Positions 1 to 8,537 of a DNA stretch of 64,000 bases are shown piece after piece. Within the stretch, counting starts at the first letter, position 1. The number at the start of each line of letters is the position of its first letter. The DNA is from Akkermansiaceae bacterium. Lineage in GTDB: Bacteria > Verrucomicrobiota > Verrucomicrobiia > Verrucomicrobiales > DEV007. A program made the translations under genes and the position numbers. Where the stretch lies: contig JACKQE010000012.1 in the NCBI GenBank assembly GCA_024233005.1, positions 1-64,000 of the forward strand, in the 5' to 3' direction. The notes under the pieces were generated by a model. That model searched no databases. It saw nothing but the letters and a program-made list of their open reading frames with translations, and was not told the DNA's origin.

Positions 1-888
1 CAACTCATGCTCAAAGGTCCCGGGCGTGTCTCACCCTTCACCATTCCCATGATGATCGCAAACATCGCGAGCGGCATCGTAAGCATGGAATACGGCTTGC
101 GGGGGCCCAACATGAGCATTGTGACCGCCTGTGCGACCTCCAATCACAACATTGGGGAAGCTTGGCGGATCATCAAATTCGGCGATGCCGACGCCATGGT
201 CGCGGGCGGCTCAGAAGCCTCCATCACCCCCATGGGATTGGCCGGCTTCGGCAACATGAAAGCCCTCAGCCTTCGCAACGACGATCCGGAAAGAGCCTCC
301 CGTCCTTTTGACAAAGACCGTGACGGCTTTGTCATGGGAGAAGGGGCCGGGGTCATGGTGATCGAGGAACTGGAACACGCCAGGAAACGCGGAGCCCGGA
401 TTTATGCTGAAATCACCGGCTATGGCGTCTCGGCCGATGCCTATCACCTCACCTCTCCGCATCCTGAGGGCGAAGGAGCTAGCCGCTGCATGAACATGGC
501 CTTGAAACATGCCAGGCTGGCGCCGGAAAAGGTCGGCTACGTCAACGCCCATGGCACCTCCACGGGCTTGGGGGACGTCTGCGAGACAAAGGCCATCAAA
601 CTGAGTTTCGGCCCATGGGCCCGAGAGGGACTGCTGGTCAGTTCGACAAAATCCATGACCGGCCACCTGCTCGGGGCTGCTGGGGGCGTGGAATTGGCCG
701 CTTCGGTCAAAGCCATCACCGAAGGAGTCATTCCCCCGACCATCAATCTGGCTGATCCCGACCCGGAATGTGACCTCGACTATGTGGCCAACACTGCTCG
801 GGAAGTCCGAATCGACTCAGCGATCTCGAATTCATTTGGATTCGGTGGCCACAATGCTTCGATCATCGTAAGCCGGTTCAATGGTTGA
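1..888 (+). CDS. fabF: Beta-ketoacyl-ACP synthase II (FabF), 5'-truncated by the window edge
   Basis: This is the C-terminal ~295 residues of a condensing enzyme that elongates acyl-ACP with malonyl-ACP in cytoplasmic fatty-acid synthesis. The reading frame is open from base 1, so the true start lies outside the window. The catalytic Cys sits in TACATS (about base 127), the first His in NAHGTSTG, and the Lys/His pair in STKSMTGHLLGAAGG. The thiolase-fold C-terminal signature NSFGFGGHN ends the protein. All catalytic residues are present, unlike the degenerate synthase at 29991-31061. It looks like a standard housekeeping FabF. Paralogous use in a specialised pathway cannot be excluded without the upstream genes. 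Confidence 0.93.
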   Translation, partial: QLMLKGPGRVSPFTIPMMIANIASGIVSMEYGLRGPNMSIVTACATSNHNIGEAWRIIKFGDADAMVAGGSEASITPMGLAGFGNMKALSLRNDDPERASRPFDKDRDGFVMGEGAGVMVIEELEHARKRGARIYAEITGYGVSADAYHLTSPHPEGEGASRCMNMALKHARLAPEKVGYVNAHGTSTGLGDVCETKAIKLSFGPWAREGLLVSSTKSMTGHLLGAAGGVELAASVKAITEGVIPPTINLADPDPECDLDYVANTAREVRIDSAISNSFGFGGHNASIIVSRFNG

Positions 889-930
889 CCAGATGCCCGC
901 CGAGATGGCTTTTGGGCTAAAGGGGTTATT

Positions 931-950
931 TTTATTGTAATTTCAATAAA
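931..950. promoter_or_regulatory. AT-rich inverted repeat upstream of the thioredoxin gene
   Basis: TTTATTG and CAATAAA form a perfect 7-bp inverted repeat separated by six bases, in the short gap between fabF and the thioredoxin gene. It could be an operator, a promoter region or a weak transcript end. No T-tract follows that would make it a convincing terminator. Confidence 0.25.
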
Positions 951-965
951 TAATGGCAGGGTAAG

Positions 966-1451
966 GTGACACTTTCTCACCCCATGCGTTGGCTCTTTTT
1001 CATTCTCATTGGCTTCACCGCCTACAAACTGCTCACAGGCTCGGATCCCGGAGCCGGACAAGTGGGGCAACCGCTGCCGGCCATCACAGCCCAATACCAT
1101 GCGGGATCCGCGCCTTATGTGCCGGGACGCCCTGCCATCATTGAATTTTGGGCGACTTGGTGTCCTCCCTGCCGCCAAAGCATTCCACATCTCAACAGCT
1201 TGTATGAGCGGGCGGGAGGTTCTTTGCAGGTGGTGGGCATCACCCAAGAGGATGAAGCCACGGTCCACTCGTTCCGTCTCAAGACTCCAATGAAATACTC
1301 GGTGGCCTCCGATCCCTCCGGAAGCTTAGCCCAGTATTTTGGCGTCAGAGGCATTCCCACCGCGGTCCTCGTCGATGCCCAGGGCATGGTGAAATGGACC
1401 GGGCATCCGATGGAACTGAACGAAGGAAAAATCAAATCCCTCCTTCCGTGA
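966..1451 (+). CDS. TlpA-like membrane-anchored thioredoxin
   Basis: This 161-residue protein has an N-terminal membrane anchor (about residues 7-22) followed by a thioredoxin fold. The redox motif WCPPC is near residue 64, preceded by FWAT, and a cis-Pro region GIPTAVLVD is near residue 140. The family reduces periplasmic disulfides, for example in cytochrome c maturation or rescue of oxidised proteins. The partner here is unknown. The GTG start is preferred because a purine-rich GGCAGGG lies just upstream. The ATG at 984 is a possible alternative but has no such site. An AT-rich 7-bp inverted repeat (931-950) precedes the gene. Confidence 0.85.
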   Translation: MTLSHPMRWLFFILIGFTAYKLLTGSDPGAGQVGQPLPAITAQYHAGSAPYVPGRPAIIEFWATWCPPCRQSIPHLNSLYERAGGSLQVVGITQEDEATVHSFRLKTPMKYSVASDPSGSLAQYFGVRGIPTAVLVDAQGMVKWTGHPMELNEGKIKSLLP

Positions 1452-1515
1452 TGAAGGATCGGCCCCGAGTGGGTCGGATCTTGATTCCCTCCCCTGTTTC
1501 AGGCAGAGTCGCGGC

Positions 1516-3039
1516 ATGAAGCGCGTTCTGTTTGCCGGTCTGTTCCATGAAACCCACACCTTCCTTGAGGGACTGACCGGTCACGACGCTTTTCAGATCA
1601 GGCGGGGAACCGAGATGCATGCCTGCACAGGGGACAGCTCGCCTCTCGGCGGAGCACTCGCGTTTGCGGCGGAGGCGGGCTGGGAAGTCCTTCCCACCGC
1701 CGACTACCGTGCCCAACCCGGCCCCACAGTCAATGACGGGGTATTTGAAGGCTTCTGGAGCGACTTCGTCGGGGCAGCGGCCCCTGCCTTGGCGGACAGC
1801 GCGGTGGATGGCATTTTTCTCGTACTGCACGGGGCCATGGTCACGGAAAGTCTATCCGACGTCGAGGGAGAGTTCCTGCGACGCCTCCGCGCCTTGCCCG
1901 GGGCGGCCGGCCTTCCGGTGGTGGGAGTTTTTGATCTGCACGCCAATGTCAGTGACGCCATGGCGGCAAACGCCGATGCCCTGGTGGCTTACCGGGAGAA
2001 CCCACACACGGATGCCCGGGAAGCTGCGGTGCGCGCAGCCGAAATGCTTCAACGCTGCCTGACCAGCGGGGTCATCCCAAGGATTCACCACCGCCGGCTC
2101 CCGATGGTCTGGCCTCCCACTGGCACCGGCACAGCGACCGATCCCATGAAAGCCCTGGAGCATCAGGCCCGGGAGATCGAAGCCGCCACGCATGAAATCT
2201 GGGGGATGAATGTGGTGGCCGGATTTTCCTTCGCGGACACTGCCGATACCGGAGTCAGCGTCAGCGCCATCGCCGATCCCGGAGCCACGGCCGTGGCAGA
2301 GGCGGCCCTGGAAAGCCTCGCCACTTTGGCTTGGGATCTCCGAGCCAAGGGAGTGGTCGTCGATCCTCCGGTCGATGAGGTCCTTCAGGGATTGAATCCT
2401 CTCCCTCCCGGACTCACCGTGCTGGTGGAACCTTCTGACAATATCGGAGGGGGAGCTCCCGGGGATGGCACCGGTCTCCTTCGAGCACTGGTGCGGCACG
2501 ACATTTCTGACTCCGCCATTGCCATCGCGGATCCGGAGGCAGTAGCCCGATTGGCGGCGATCAATCCCGGCACGAACTGCACGCTGACGATCGGAGGGAA
2601 AGGCAGCCGTCTCGATGAAGGTCCGCTGGAGCTGGAAGTCACACTCCTTTCCCAAGGACCCGGACTGTTTGAGTTGGAGGACAAACAAAGCCACCTCGCC
2701 AGCATGGCGGGCGACCGGTTCGACATGGGGCAGTGCGCCGTGGTAAGGCACCGGGGACTCAAGATCCTGCTCACCAGTGTCAAAACTCCCCCATTCGATC
2801 TCGGCCAATGGCGGCACGTCGGCATCGAACCGAGCACGCTATCCTGCATTGCCGTCAAGGCCGCGGTCGCCCACCGGCGGGCCTACGATGGCATCGCGGC
2901 CCGCATGCTGTGGGTCGACACTCCGGGCCCCTGCACCAGCGACCTCACCCGTTTGCCCTACCGCCGGCTTTCCAAGGAGATCTTTCCGTTTCAAAATTCC
3001 GCCTTTAGTCATTCTCCGGACGCAGCACCACTTTCATAA
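1516..3039 (+). CDS. M81 family metallopeptidase (MlrC / microcystinase C-like)
   Basis: This 507-residue cytoplasmic protein matches the MlrC family of zinc peptidases in length and in its conserved N-terminal patch GLFHETHTF (residues 8-16). The metal-binding stretch VFDLHANVSD is near residue 137, and there is a Gly-rich segment DNIGGGAPGDGT. MlrC itself cleaves linearised microcystin, but most family members act on unknown small peptides or amino-acid derivatives, so the substrate here is not known. The gene converges on the alcohol dehydrogenase and overlaps its 3' end by 35 bp (3005-3039). Family assignment is strong. Physiological role is unassigned. Confidence 0.88.
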   Translation: MKRVLFAGLFHETHTFLEGLTGHDAFQIRRGTEMHACTGDSSPLGGALAFAAEAGWEVLPTADYRAQPGPTVNDGVFEGFWSDFVGAAAPALADSAVDGIFLVLHGAMVTESLSDVEGEFLRRLRALPGAAGLPVVGVFDLHANVSDAMAANADALVAYRENPHTDAREAAVRAAEMLQRCLTSGVIPRIHHRRLPMVWPPTGTGTATDPMKALEHQAREIEAATHEIWGMNVVAGFSFADTADTGVSVSAIADPGATAVAEAALESLATLAWDLRAKGVVVDPPVDEVLQGLNPLPPGLTVLVEPSDNIGGGAPGDGTGLLRALVRHDISDSAIAIADPEAVARLAAINPGTNCTLTIGGKGSRLDEGPLELEVTLLSQGPGLFELEDKQSHLASMAGDRFDMGQCAVVRHRGLKILLTSVKTPPFDLGQWRHVGIEPSTLSCIAVKAAVAHRRAYDGIAARMLWVDTPGPCTSDLTRLPYRRLSKEIFPFQNSAFSHSPDAAPLS

Positions 3040-4045
3040 GGCCCTCATCGTTCTGATAGAGACGACGGAACCATTCTCCCCCTTCTGAAAGCCCGGCGAC
3101 CGCGCTCATCAGGGGACGCACCCGGATCGAGCCTTCCGCCACCGCGTGAAGAGCCTCTTCGTATTCCCCGGCGGAGGCACAGGTTCCGATCACGGCAATT
3201 TCCCGGGTCACGATTTCCTGGAGCGGGAAATCCACCATGGCCTTGAGATTCCCCACCGCGCCGACTTTGCCGCCTTTGCGAACGGAACGCACCGCGAGCT
3301 GAATCGTCGGGCTGATCCCGACCACCTCCATCGCGATATCGGCGCCGTCCCCTCCAGCCCAGGCGCGGATCTGCGCCAACGCGTCCTCCGCGCGGGAATT
3401 CACTCCCCCGTCCGCACCAAGTTCCTTGGCCAGAGCGAGGCGGCCCTCATCGAGATCCACCGCCAATACCCGGGCACAGCCAGCCCGCTTCAAAGCCTGC
3501 ACCACCAGCAGCCCGATCAGTCCGGCCCCGACGACCACCGCCGTGTCCCCCGGAGAAGGAGCGACCCTGGCGACGGCATGCAGGGCCACCGCCACGGGCT
3601 CACCGAAAGCCCCTTCCTCATAGGAAAGCCCATCCGGCAGAGGGATCAGCACGTGCTCCGGCAGAGCAACAAACTCCGCAAAAGCCCCATGACGACGGTA
3701 TTCCCCGCAGGACACCCCGATGACCCGGCGTTCCGGACAGAGATTGGTCCGCCCCGCAAGGCAGTCCGGACAGGTGCCGCAATAGAGCATCGAATCGAAT
3801 GCCACCTTGTCCTCCGGGTGCCATTTTGACACCGCCTCGCCCGCCTTCACGACGACGCCACAGGCCTCATGTCCCATGATGATGGGGGGAATCCGCCGGC
3901 CGCTACTGCCGTCCATTCCATGGATGTCGCTGCCGCAAATCCCGCAGGCCTTCACCGCGACCAGCACATCGTGAGGTCCGATCTCCGGCTCGGGGGCTTC
4001 GCCATAAGTGAATTCGTGGTACGCGGTCAGGGTCAGGGCTTTCAT
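3005..4045 (-). CDS. Zinc-dependent medium-chain alcohol/polyol dehydrogenase
   Basis: This 346-residue NAD(P)-dependent MDR oxidoreductase is of the sorbitol/threonine dehydrogenase type. Catalytic zinc ligands are visible in ACGICGSDIHG and in GHEACG. The structural zinc site is the four-Cys lobe CGTCPDCLAGRTNLC. The Rossmann motif is VVGAGLIGLL. The frame stays open for a further 1887 bases upstream, antisense to the POT transporter. The start at 4045 (MKALTLTAYHEF) is chosen because homology begins there. The substrate cannot be told from sequence. The divergent 216-bp gap to the transporter may hold both promoters. Confidence 0.9.
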   Translation of the reverse strand: MKALTLTAYHEFTYGEAPEPEIGPHDVLVAVKACGICGSDIHGMDGSSGRRIPPIIMGHEACGVVVKAGEAVSKWHPEDKVAFDSMLYCGTCPDCLAGRTNLCPERRVIGVSCGEYRRHGAFAEFVALPEHVLIPLPDGLSYEEGAFGEPVAVALHAVARVAPSPGDTAVVVGAGLIGLLVVQALKRAGCARVLAVDLDEGRLALAKELGADGGVNSRAEDALAQIRAWAGGDGADIAMEVVGISPTIQLAVRSVRKGGKVGAVGNLKAMVDFPLQEIVTREIAVIGTCASAGEYEEALHAVAEGSIRVRPLMSAVAGLSEGGEWFRRLYQNDEGLMKVVLRPEND

Positions 4046-4261
4046 AGAAAGGCGAATGAACGGGAAATCTTGCAATTGGAAAGCGAATTTCCAAGGCGGG
4101 CCAAAACAGACGCAGATCCCCGGACAATGTCCCGGCCTTGAGGGCAACGACCAGCCCATCTCCGAAGTCGGGATCCAAAGACGAACTCTCGACCCAACCC
4201 CGGCGGATACCGGACCAAGCTGCCCCTTGCCAGAGGGCGCGGGGTTTCTTATGGTCGGACC

Positions 4262-6247
4262 ATGGCCCGCTACCGTACCGCCCCGACCGCCTCGCCGAAC
4301 CTTCCTCCCGGCATTCCCTACATCGTGGGCAATGAGGCGGTGGAACGGTTCTCCTACTACGGCATGAATGCCGTGCTGGCGGTTTTCATGACCAAATACC
4401 TCCACCTCATGGACGCCCTCCCCGGCGAACCGATGTTGGCGGCAGCGGCGAACGAACGAATCCATTTGTTCAAATCGTTCACCTACCTCACGCCCTTCCT
4501 CGGCGCGCTGGTCGCCGACGTTTTCCTCGGCAAATACCGCACCATCATTCTCCTCTCCCTCGTCTACTGCCTTGGTCACGCCATGCTCGCGGCGATGGGC
4601 ACCCAGGGGGAGTCGGCTTGGTGGCTCTATGCCGGACTCCTCACGGTGGCGTTGGGAGCAGGAGGCATCAAACCCTGCGTCTCCGCCCACGTGGGGGACC
4701 AGTTCAGCCGCAGCAACAGCCATTTGCTGACCCGGGTTTTCAATTGGTTTTACTGGTCGATCAACCTCGGGGCCTTCGCCTCCTCGCTGCTGACCCCATG
4801 GTTGCTGGAATGGTATGGGCCGCACTGGGCTTTCGGGGTGCCGGGAGCGCTGATGGCCCTGGCCACACTGGTGTTTTGGTTGGGACGGGACACATTCATT
4901 CACGTGCCCGCCAAGGGCCCCCACTTTGTCCGTGAGTTCTTCAGCGGTGACGGCCTGGCCGCTCTGGGCAAACTCCTGGTCGTTTTCCTGTTTGTGGCCG
5001 TGTTCTGGTGTCTCTTCGATCAGAATGCCTCCGTCTGGGTCCTCCAGGCAGAGAACATGGACACGCGCTGGTTGGGCATTGACTGGCTGCCGAGCCAGAT
5101 CCAGGCGGTAAATCCCCTGTTGATCCTGCTTTTCATTCCTTTGTTCACCGGCTTCATCTATCCCGCCCTGGGGCGGCGCTTCCGGCTCACACCTTTGGGA
5201 AAAATCGGCACCGGCCTCTTTCTCATGGTCGGGGGATTCGCCCTCCCCTCCATCGTGCAGGGCTGGATCGATGCCGGACAACGCCCCTCCATTGGCTGGC
5301 AATTTCTGGCCTACGTCATTGTGACGGCGGCCGAGATCCTCGTGTCCATTGTCAGTCTGGAGTATGCATACACCCAGGCTCCGCGGGCCATGAAGTCGTT
5401 CATCATGTCCCTCTACCTGCTGGCCGTGGCGCTGGGAAATCTCCTCGCCGCTGGCGTCAATCACTTCATCCAGGTACCGGACACCCTCGCAACCATCGAT
5501 CAACGGACCCAAGCCGATGCCAAGGGCAATGCCCCCGCCTTCGTCGAAGTCGGACCGGATGGCAAAGCCGGCACGGTTGATGACATCTCGGTGGCCTATG
5601 AAAACGGCCGCCGCACGGATGTGACCTATGGCGCCCGGGAGGCGGTGGAGCGGGTCGTCGCTGTGGTGGAGGCGCGCATTTTCGCCAGTGTGCCCCCCGA
5701 AGTGCCCTCCCCCGCCGAGGGAGAAGCTCTCGCGGCGGCGGAACAGGATCCCTGGGGCCAGCCTCTCCGCTACAGTGTCGACAGCTCCCTGAAATGCCGG
5801 ATCTGGAGCACCGGGCCTGATCTTCAGCCTAAAACCCCCTGGGATCAGGGAATACGCTTGGAAATCACGCCATTCGAGGCTCCCATGGATTCTGTCTGGA
5901 GCCGCTTCGTGGCCCGGCTGCGACCGACTCATCCCTGGGTGGAAAGACGCAAAGCCGAACTCGGCGAAGCCTCCGCTTCTCCATCAGCCGAGGCTTCCCA
6001 ACAGACAACAGTCGCCCCCGCTCCGAGTTGCGAAATCGACCGCAGTCCGTTTGTCGGAGGACTGGTCCATCTCGAGGGAGCCACTTACTATTGGTTTTTC
6101 ACCTGGCTGATGCTGGGGAGCGCGATCTGTTTTATTGTGGTGACCAGAAAGTTCCAAACCAATCTCTATCTTCAGGATGAGGCCGGAGCAGCAGATGAGC
6201 CGACCGGGCCAGGCCCGGCTCCTGGAGATGTGCATCCACCAGGATAG
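4262..6247 (+). CDS. POT/PTR family proton-coupled oligopeptide transporter with inserted soluble domain
   Basis: This 661-residue inner-membrane transporter carries the POT family N-terminal signature NEAVERFSYYGMNAVL (residues ~23-38) and many hydrophobic segments through about residue 410. The family imports di- and tripeptides with protons. Unusually, about 190 hydrophilic residues (~415-605) separate the penultimate and last membrane segments. Inside this insertion, DPWGQPLRY (from residue 496) followed by WSTGPDLQPKT resembles the C-terminal globular domain of GspG-type pseudopilins. An upstream stretch, VGPDGKAGTVDDI, recalls the same family's Ca-binding loop. The last helix (~620-640) follows. 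Transport function is probable. The insertion's role is unknown. Confidence 0.88.
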   Translation: MARYRTAPTASPNLPPGIPYIVGNEAVERFSYYGMNAVLAVFMTKYLHLMDALPGEPMLAAAANERIHLFKSFTYLTPFLGALVADVFLGKYRTIILLSLVYCLGHAMLAAMGTQGESAWWLYAGLLTVALGAGGIKPCVSAHVGDQFSRSNSHLLTRVFNWFYWSINLGAFASSLLTPWLLEWYGPHWAFGVPGALMALATLVFWLGRDTFIHVPAKGPHFVREFFSGDGLAALGKLLVVFLFVAVFWCLFDQNASVWVLQAENMDTRWLGIDWLPSQIQAVNPLLILLFIPLFTGFIYPALGRRFRLTPLGKIGTGLFLMVGGFALPSIVQGWIDAGQRPSIGWQFLAYVIVTAAEILVSIVSLEYAYTQAPRAMKSFIMSLYLLAVALGNLLAAGVNHFIQVPDTLATIDQRTQADAKGNAPAFVEVGPDGKAGTVDDISVAYENGRRTDVTYGAREAVERVVAVVEARIFASVPPEVPSPAEGEALAAAEQDPWGQPLRYSVDSSLKCRIWSTGPDLQPKTPWDQGIRLEITPFEAPMDSVWSRFVARLRPTHPWVERRKAELGEASASPSAEASQQTTVAPAPSCEIDRSPFVGGLVHLEGATYYWFFTWLMLGSAICFIVVTRKFQTNLYLQDEAGAADEPTGPGPAPGDVHPPG

Positions 6248-6306
6248 CTTGTTTCAGGGCTTTTCATTTTTGCGAAAAAGATTATATTTGATTCGCGATT
6301 CTTGAA

Positions 6307-6319
6307 AGTTTTAAAAACT
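6307..6319. promoter_or_regulatory. Short AT-rich palindrome upstream of the amidase gene
   Basis: AGTTTT-A-AAAACT is a perfect 6-bp inverted repeat ending 16 bases before the amidase start. It lies in an AT-rich leader (6250-6335) that stands out from the GC-rich surroundings and probably contains the promoter. No clear Shine-Dalgarno sequence is present. Confidence 0.25.
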
Positions 6320-6335
6320 AAGCTATCATACTCTC

Positions 6336-7148
6336 ATGATGAAATGTTCGATGCGGCGTCTCTTTCATGTTTTGGTTCTCCTGGGATCACTTCTGTTGCT
6401 CCATTCCTGCGCCAGCACCATGCGCTCGAAAAACTGGGAATCCGCGCTTGGTCCGGTCCCTCATTCCAAAATTTCTCCAGAGGACTTGCAACAGAAGCTC
6501 AAGATCACCCAGGCCTTCATTCCCAGCGGCCGCTATGGACGGATCAGCAATCGCCCGATGGTGCCGCAATACATCACCATCCACAGCACCCAGAACTATA
6601 CCGGTGACGCCTTTGCCCACGCCAAGGCCCTCCGCAACGGCGCCCTGCGCGGCGGGGTGATCGGTTACCTCTGCTGGCATTTCACCGTCCAGGACAATGC
6701 GGTGGTGCAGCACATTCCCACCAGCGAGCGCGGGGAGCACGCCGATTTCAACGGCCCCGGCAACCGGTACAGCATCGGCATCGAAATGTGCGAGCACAAA
6801 GGGAACGACCTCGCCCGGACCATCGACCGCACGGCCATGCTGGCGGCTTCGCTCATGTACCACCACCACATTCCGATCTCCCATGTGGTGCCGCATTACC
6901 ACTGGCCGCGCAAAGGCTACAATCCTCCCAACAAAAACTGTCCCCATTTCCTGCTCGAGGACGGCAAACCCGGGCGGACCTGGGCTTGGTTTCTTTCCCG
7001 CGTCCAAGCCCATTACAAACGCATCGAACAGCAATCCCCCGCGGCCCGTCCGGACAACAGCAACCTTGCCAATGCCCCCGGACTGCCCGGTACCCCGCCG
7101 CTCCCCGGACCGGTGCTCGCCTCCTACGTCGCCCGCAAAGAGGACTGA
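6336..7148 (+). CDS. Lipoprotein N-acetylmuramoyl-L-alanine amidase (Amidase_2 fold)
   Basis: This 270-residue exported enzyme is predicted to cleave the bond between MurNAc and the stem peptide of peptidoglycan. The N-terminus has basic residues, a hydrophobic core and a lipobox LHSC, so it is likely lipidated at about Cys26. The Amidase_2/AmpD-like catalytic pattern is visible. It includes the zinc-binding His in HSTQNY, WHFTVQD, the Ser/Ile/Glu strand SIGIEMCEH and a second His in VVPHYHW. The last ligand region is NKNCPHFLL. The tail is Pro-rich and low in complexity. A role in wall recycling or remodelling is inferred. Confidence 0.88.
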   Translation: MMKCSMRRLFHVLVLLGSLLLLHSCASTMRSKNWESALGPVPHSKISPEDLQQKLKITQAFIPSGRYGRISNRPMVPQYITIHSTQNYTGDAFAHAKALRNGALRGGVIGYLCWHFTVQDNAVVQHIPTSERGEHADFNGPGNRYSIGIEMCEHKGNDLARTIDRTAMLAASLMYHHHIPISHVVPHYHWPRKGYNPPNKNCPHFLLEDGKPGRTWAWFLSRVQAHYKRIEQQSPAARPDNSNLANAPGLPGTPPLPGPVLASYVARKED

Positions 7149-7151
7149 GCC

Positions 7152-7805
7152 TCAGGCGGAAACCGGATTGCTGAGCAAAAAATTCTCCACCAGACGCAGA
7201 CCGGCAGACTGGCTGCGCTCGGGGTGGAACTGCACTGCGGCGAGCGCCCCTTGCCGGACCCCGGAAGCAAAGCGAACCCCGTAGTCGGTTTCACAGGCGA
7301 TGATCGAAGGATCTTCCGGTGCCGGGAAATAGGAGTGGACGAAATAAAAATAGGCCGCTCCGCCGAGACCGGCCCAAAGGGGATCCTCGGGGTGCCGGAA
7401 GCGGGCTTCGTTCCAGCCCATGTGGGGCACTTTGAGATCCGTGCCGGTGGGAAAACGGGTGACGCGTCCCGCAAGATGGCCCAAGCCTACCACCCCGGGG
7501 CTTTCCTCACTGCCTTCGAAAAGCATCTGGTAACCGAGGCAGATACCGAAGTAGGGCCGCCCAGAGCGAAGCCAATCACGGAGAGGCGCCCGCAGGTCCC
7601 GGGCGTCTAGCTGACCGGCACAGTCCCCAAAAGCTCCCACACCGGGAAAGAGAACCTGGTCCACGGCATCAAAATCGCGCGCCTGTCCCAGCAGACTGCC
7701 TTCCATGCCGAGCAAATGCAAGGCATTGAGGACGTTGCGGAGGTTTCCCCCACCGTAATCGACGACGCCGACCCGGATTTTGGCAAGGTCATCAAGCGGC
7801 ATCAC
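7152..7805 (-). CDS. hisH: Imidazole glycerol phosphate synthase, glutamine amidotransferase subunit HisH
   Basis: This 217-residue class I glutamine amidotransferase supplies ammonia to HisF for histidine biosynthesis. The nucleophile is Cys89 in FGICLGYQ, and the His/Glu of the triad are in VQFHPERSQ (about residue 193). The N-terminal VVDYGGGNL is characteristic of HisH. The start overlaps the hisB stop by four bases, which suggests translational coupling. HisF is not in this window, so the histidine genes are dispersed here. Confidence 0.95.
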   Translation of the reverse strand: MMPLDDLAKIRVGVVDYGGGNLRNVLNALHLLGMEGSLLGQARDFDAVDQVLFPGVGAFGDCAGQLDARDLRAPLRDWLRSGRPYFGICLGYQMLFEGSEESPGVVGLGHLAGRVTRFPTGTDLKVPHMGWNEARFRHPEDPLWAGLGGAAYFYFVHSYFPAPEDPSIIACETDYGVRFASGVRQGALAAVQFHPERSQSAGLRLVENFLLSNPVSA

Positions 7806-8401
7806 AGGCTCTCCTTGGTGCTGGGAATGTCACCGGCAATGCGGGGATCGAGAGTGGCGGCCTGATCCACCGCTTTGGCGAGGCCTTTGAAGATCGCTTC
7901 CGCCATGTGGTGGGAGTCGCGTCCGGACAACAGGGCGACATGCAGATTGGCCCGGGCATTGACCGCAAAAGCGCGCAGGAATTCCTCAACGAGGGTGAAT
8001 GGAAAACTGCTCCCGATCGGCCCCGCCTGGGCAGGTGCTTCATAGGCGAGGAACGGCCTTCCCCCGAAGTCGATCGCGACCCGGGCCAGCGTCTCATCCA
8101 TGGGCAGGAGAGCCCAGCCATAACGGCACAGCCCACGCTTCTCCCCCAAGGCCCGGTCAATGGCCTGACCGAGGACAATCCCGGTGTCCTCGACCGTGTG
8201 GTGGAAGTCCACTTCCAGATCGCCTGTGACCTTCACTTCGAGATCGATGCGGCTGTGCTTGGCGAACGCCGTCAGCATGTGGTCGAAGAAAGGAATACCG
8301 GTCTGGACGGCGGCATGCCCCTGACCATCGAAGGTCAGCGTCAGGGAAATGTCGGTCTCCGCAGTGGTGCGGCGGAGGGTGGCGGTGCGGGAAGCGGACA
8401 T
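7802..8401 (-). CDS. hisB: Imidazoleglycerol-phosphate dehydratase HisB
   Basis: This 199-residue monofunctional dehydratase converts imidazole glycerol phosphate to imidazole acetol phosphate. Manganese-binding His clusters are present in FHHTVEDTGI and SHHMAEAIFKG, and the N-terminal RTTAETDI is a family hallmark. There is no N-terminal phosphatase domain, which makes this the separate-enzyme form. It is the first gene of a two-gene hisB-hisH unit. It is followed immediately by hisH with a 4-bp overlap. Confidence 0.95.
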   Translation of the reverse strand: MSASRTATLRRTTAETDISLTLTFDGQGHAAVQTGIPFFDHMLTAFAKHSRIDLEVKVTGDLEVDFHHTVEDTGIVLGQAIDRALGEKRGLCRYGWALLPMDETLARVAIDFGGRPFLAYEAPAQAGPIGSSFPFTLVEEFLRAFAVNARANLHVALLSGRDSHHMAEAIFKGLAKAVDQAATLDPRIAGDIPSTKESL

Positions 8402-8452
8402 GATGGAAGGAAAAGGGCAATGTATCCCCGCTTTGCCTGCGGCGCAAATGCC

Positions 8453-8484
8453 GCGAAACCTGCGGGAAACCTGCGGGAAACCTG
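8453..8484. repeat. Three tandem 11-bp units in the hisB upstream region
   Basis: The unit GSGAAACCTGS occurs three times head to tail between the tricorn protease stop and the hisB start. Just before it, GCGGC and GCCGC (8439-8454) can form a small hairpin. It lacks a T-tract, so a terminator call is not justified. Confidence 0.45.
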
Positions 8485-8537
8485 GCGTTCCCCATCCAGC
8501 AAGCTCTATCCGGCATCCCGGGCTGGCCCCTCGCCCG

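Noticed and set aside
1852..2817. 321-codon reverse frame inside the M81 peptidase gene
   Set aside because: Antisense to a strong family match, with no recognisable motif or ribosome-binding site.
4046..5932. Long antisense extension of the dehydrogenase frame (629 codons) opposite the POT transporter
   Set aside because: It lies fully opposite a well-supported gene, its composition is low-complexity His/Gly/Glu, and dehydrogenase homology starts only at 4045. It is a codon-bias shadow.
8439..8454. GCGGC/GCCGC hairpin between the tricorn gene and hisB as a terminator
   Set aside because: There is no T-tract and the stem is only five bases.
8453..8484. Tandem 11-bp units as a CRISPR array
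   Set aside because: Units are adjacent with no spacers and only three copies exist.
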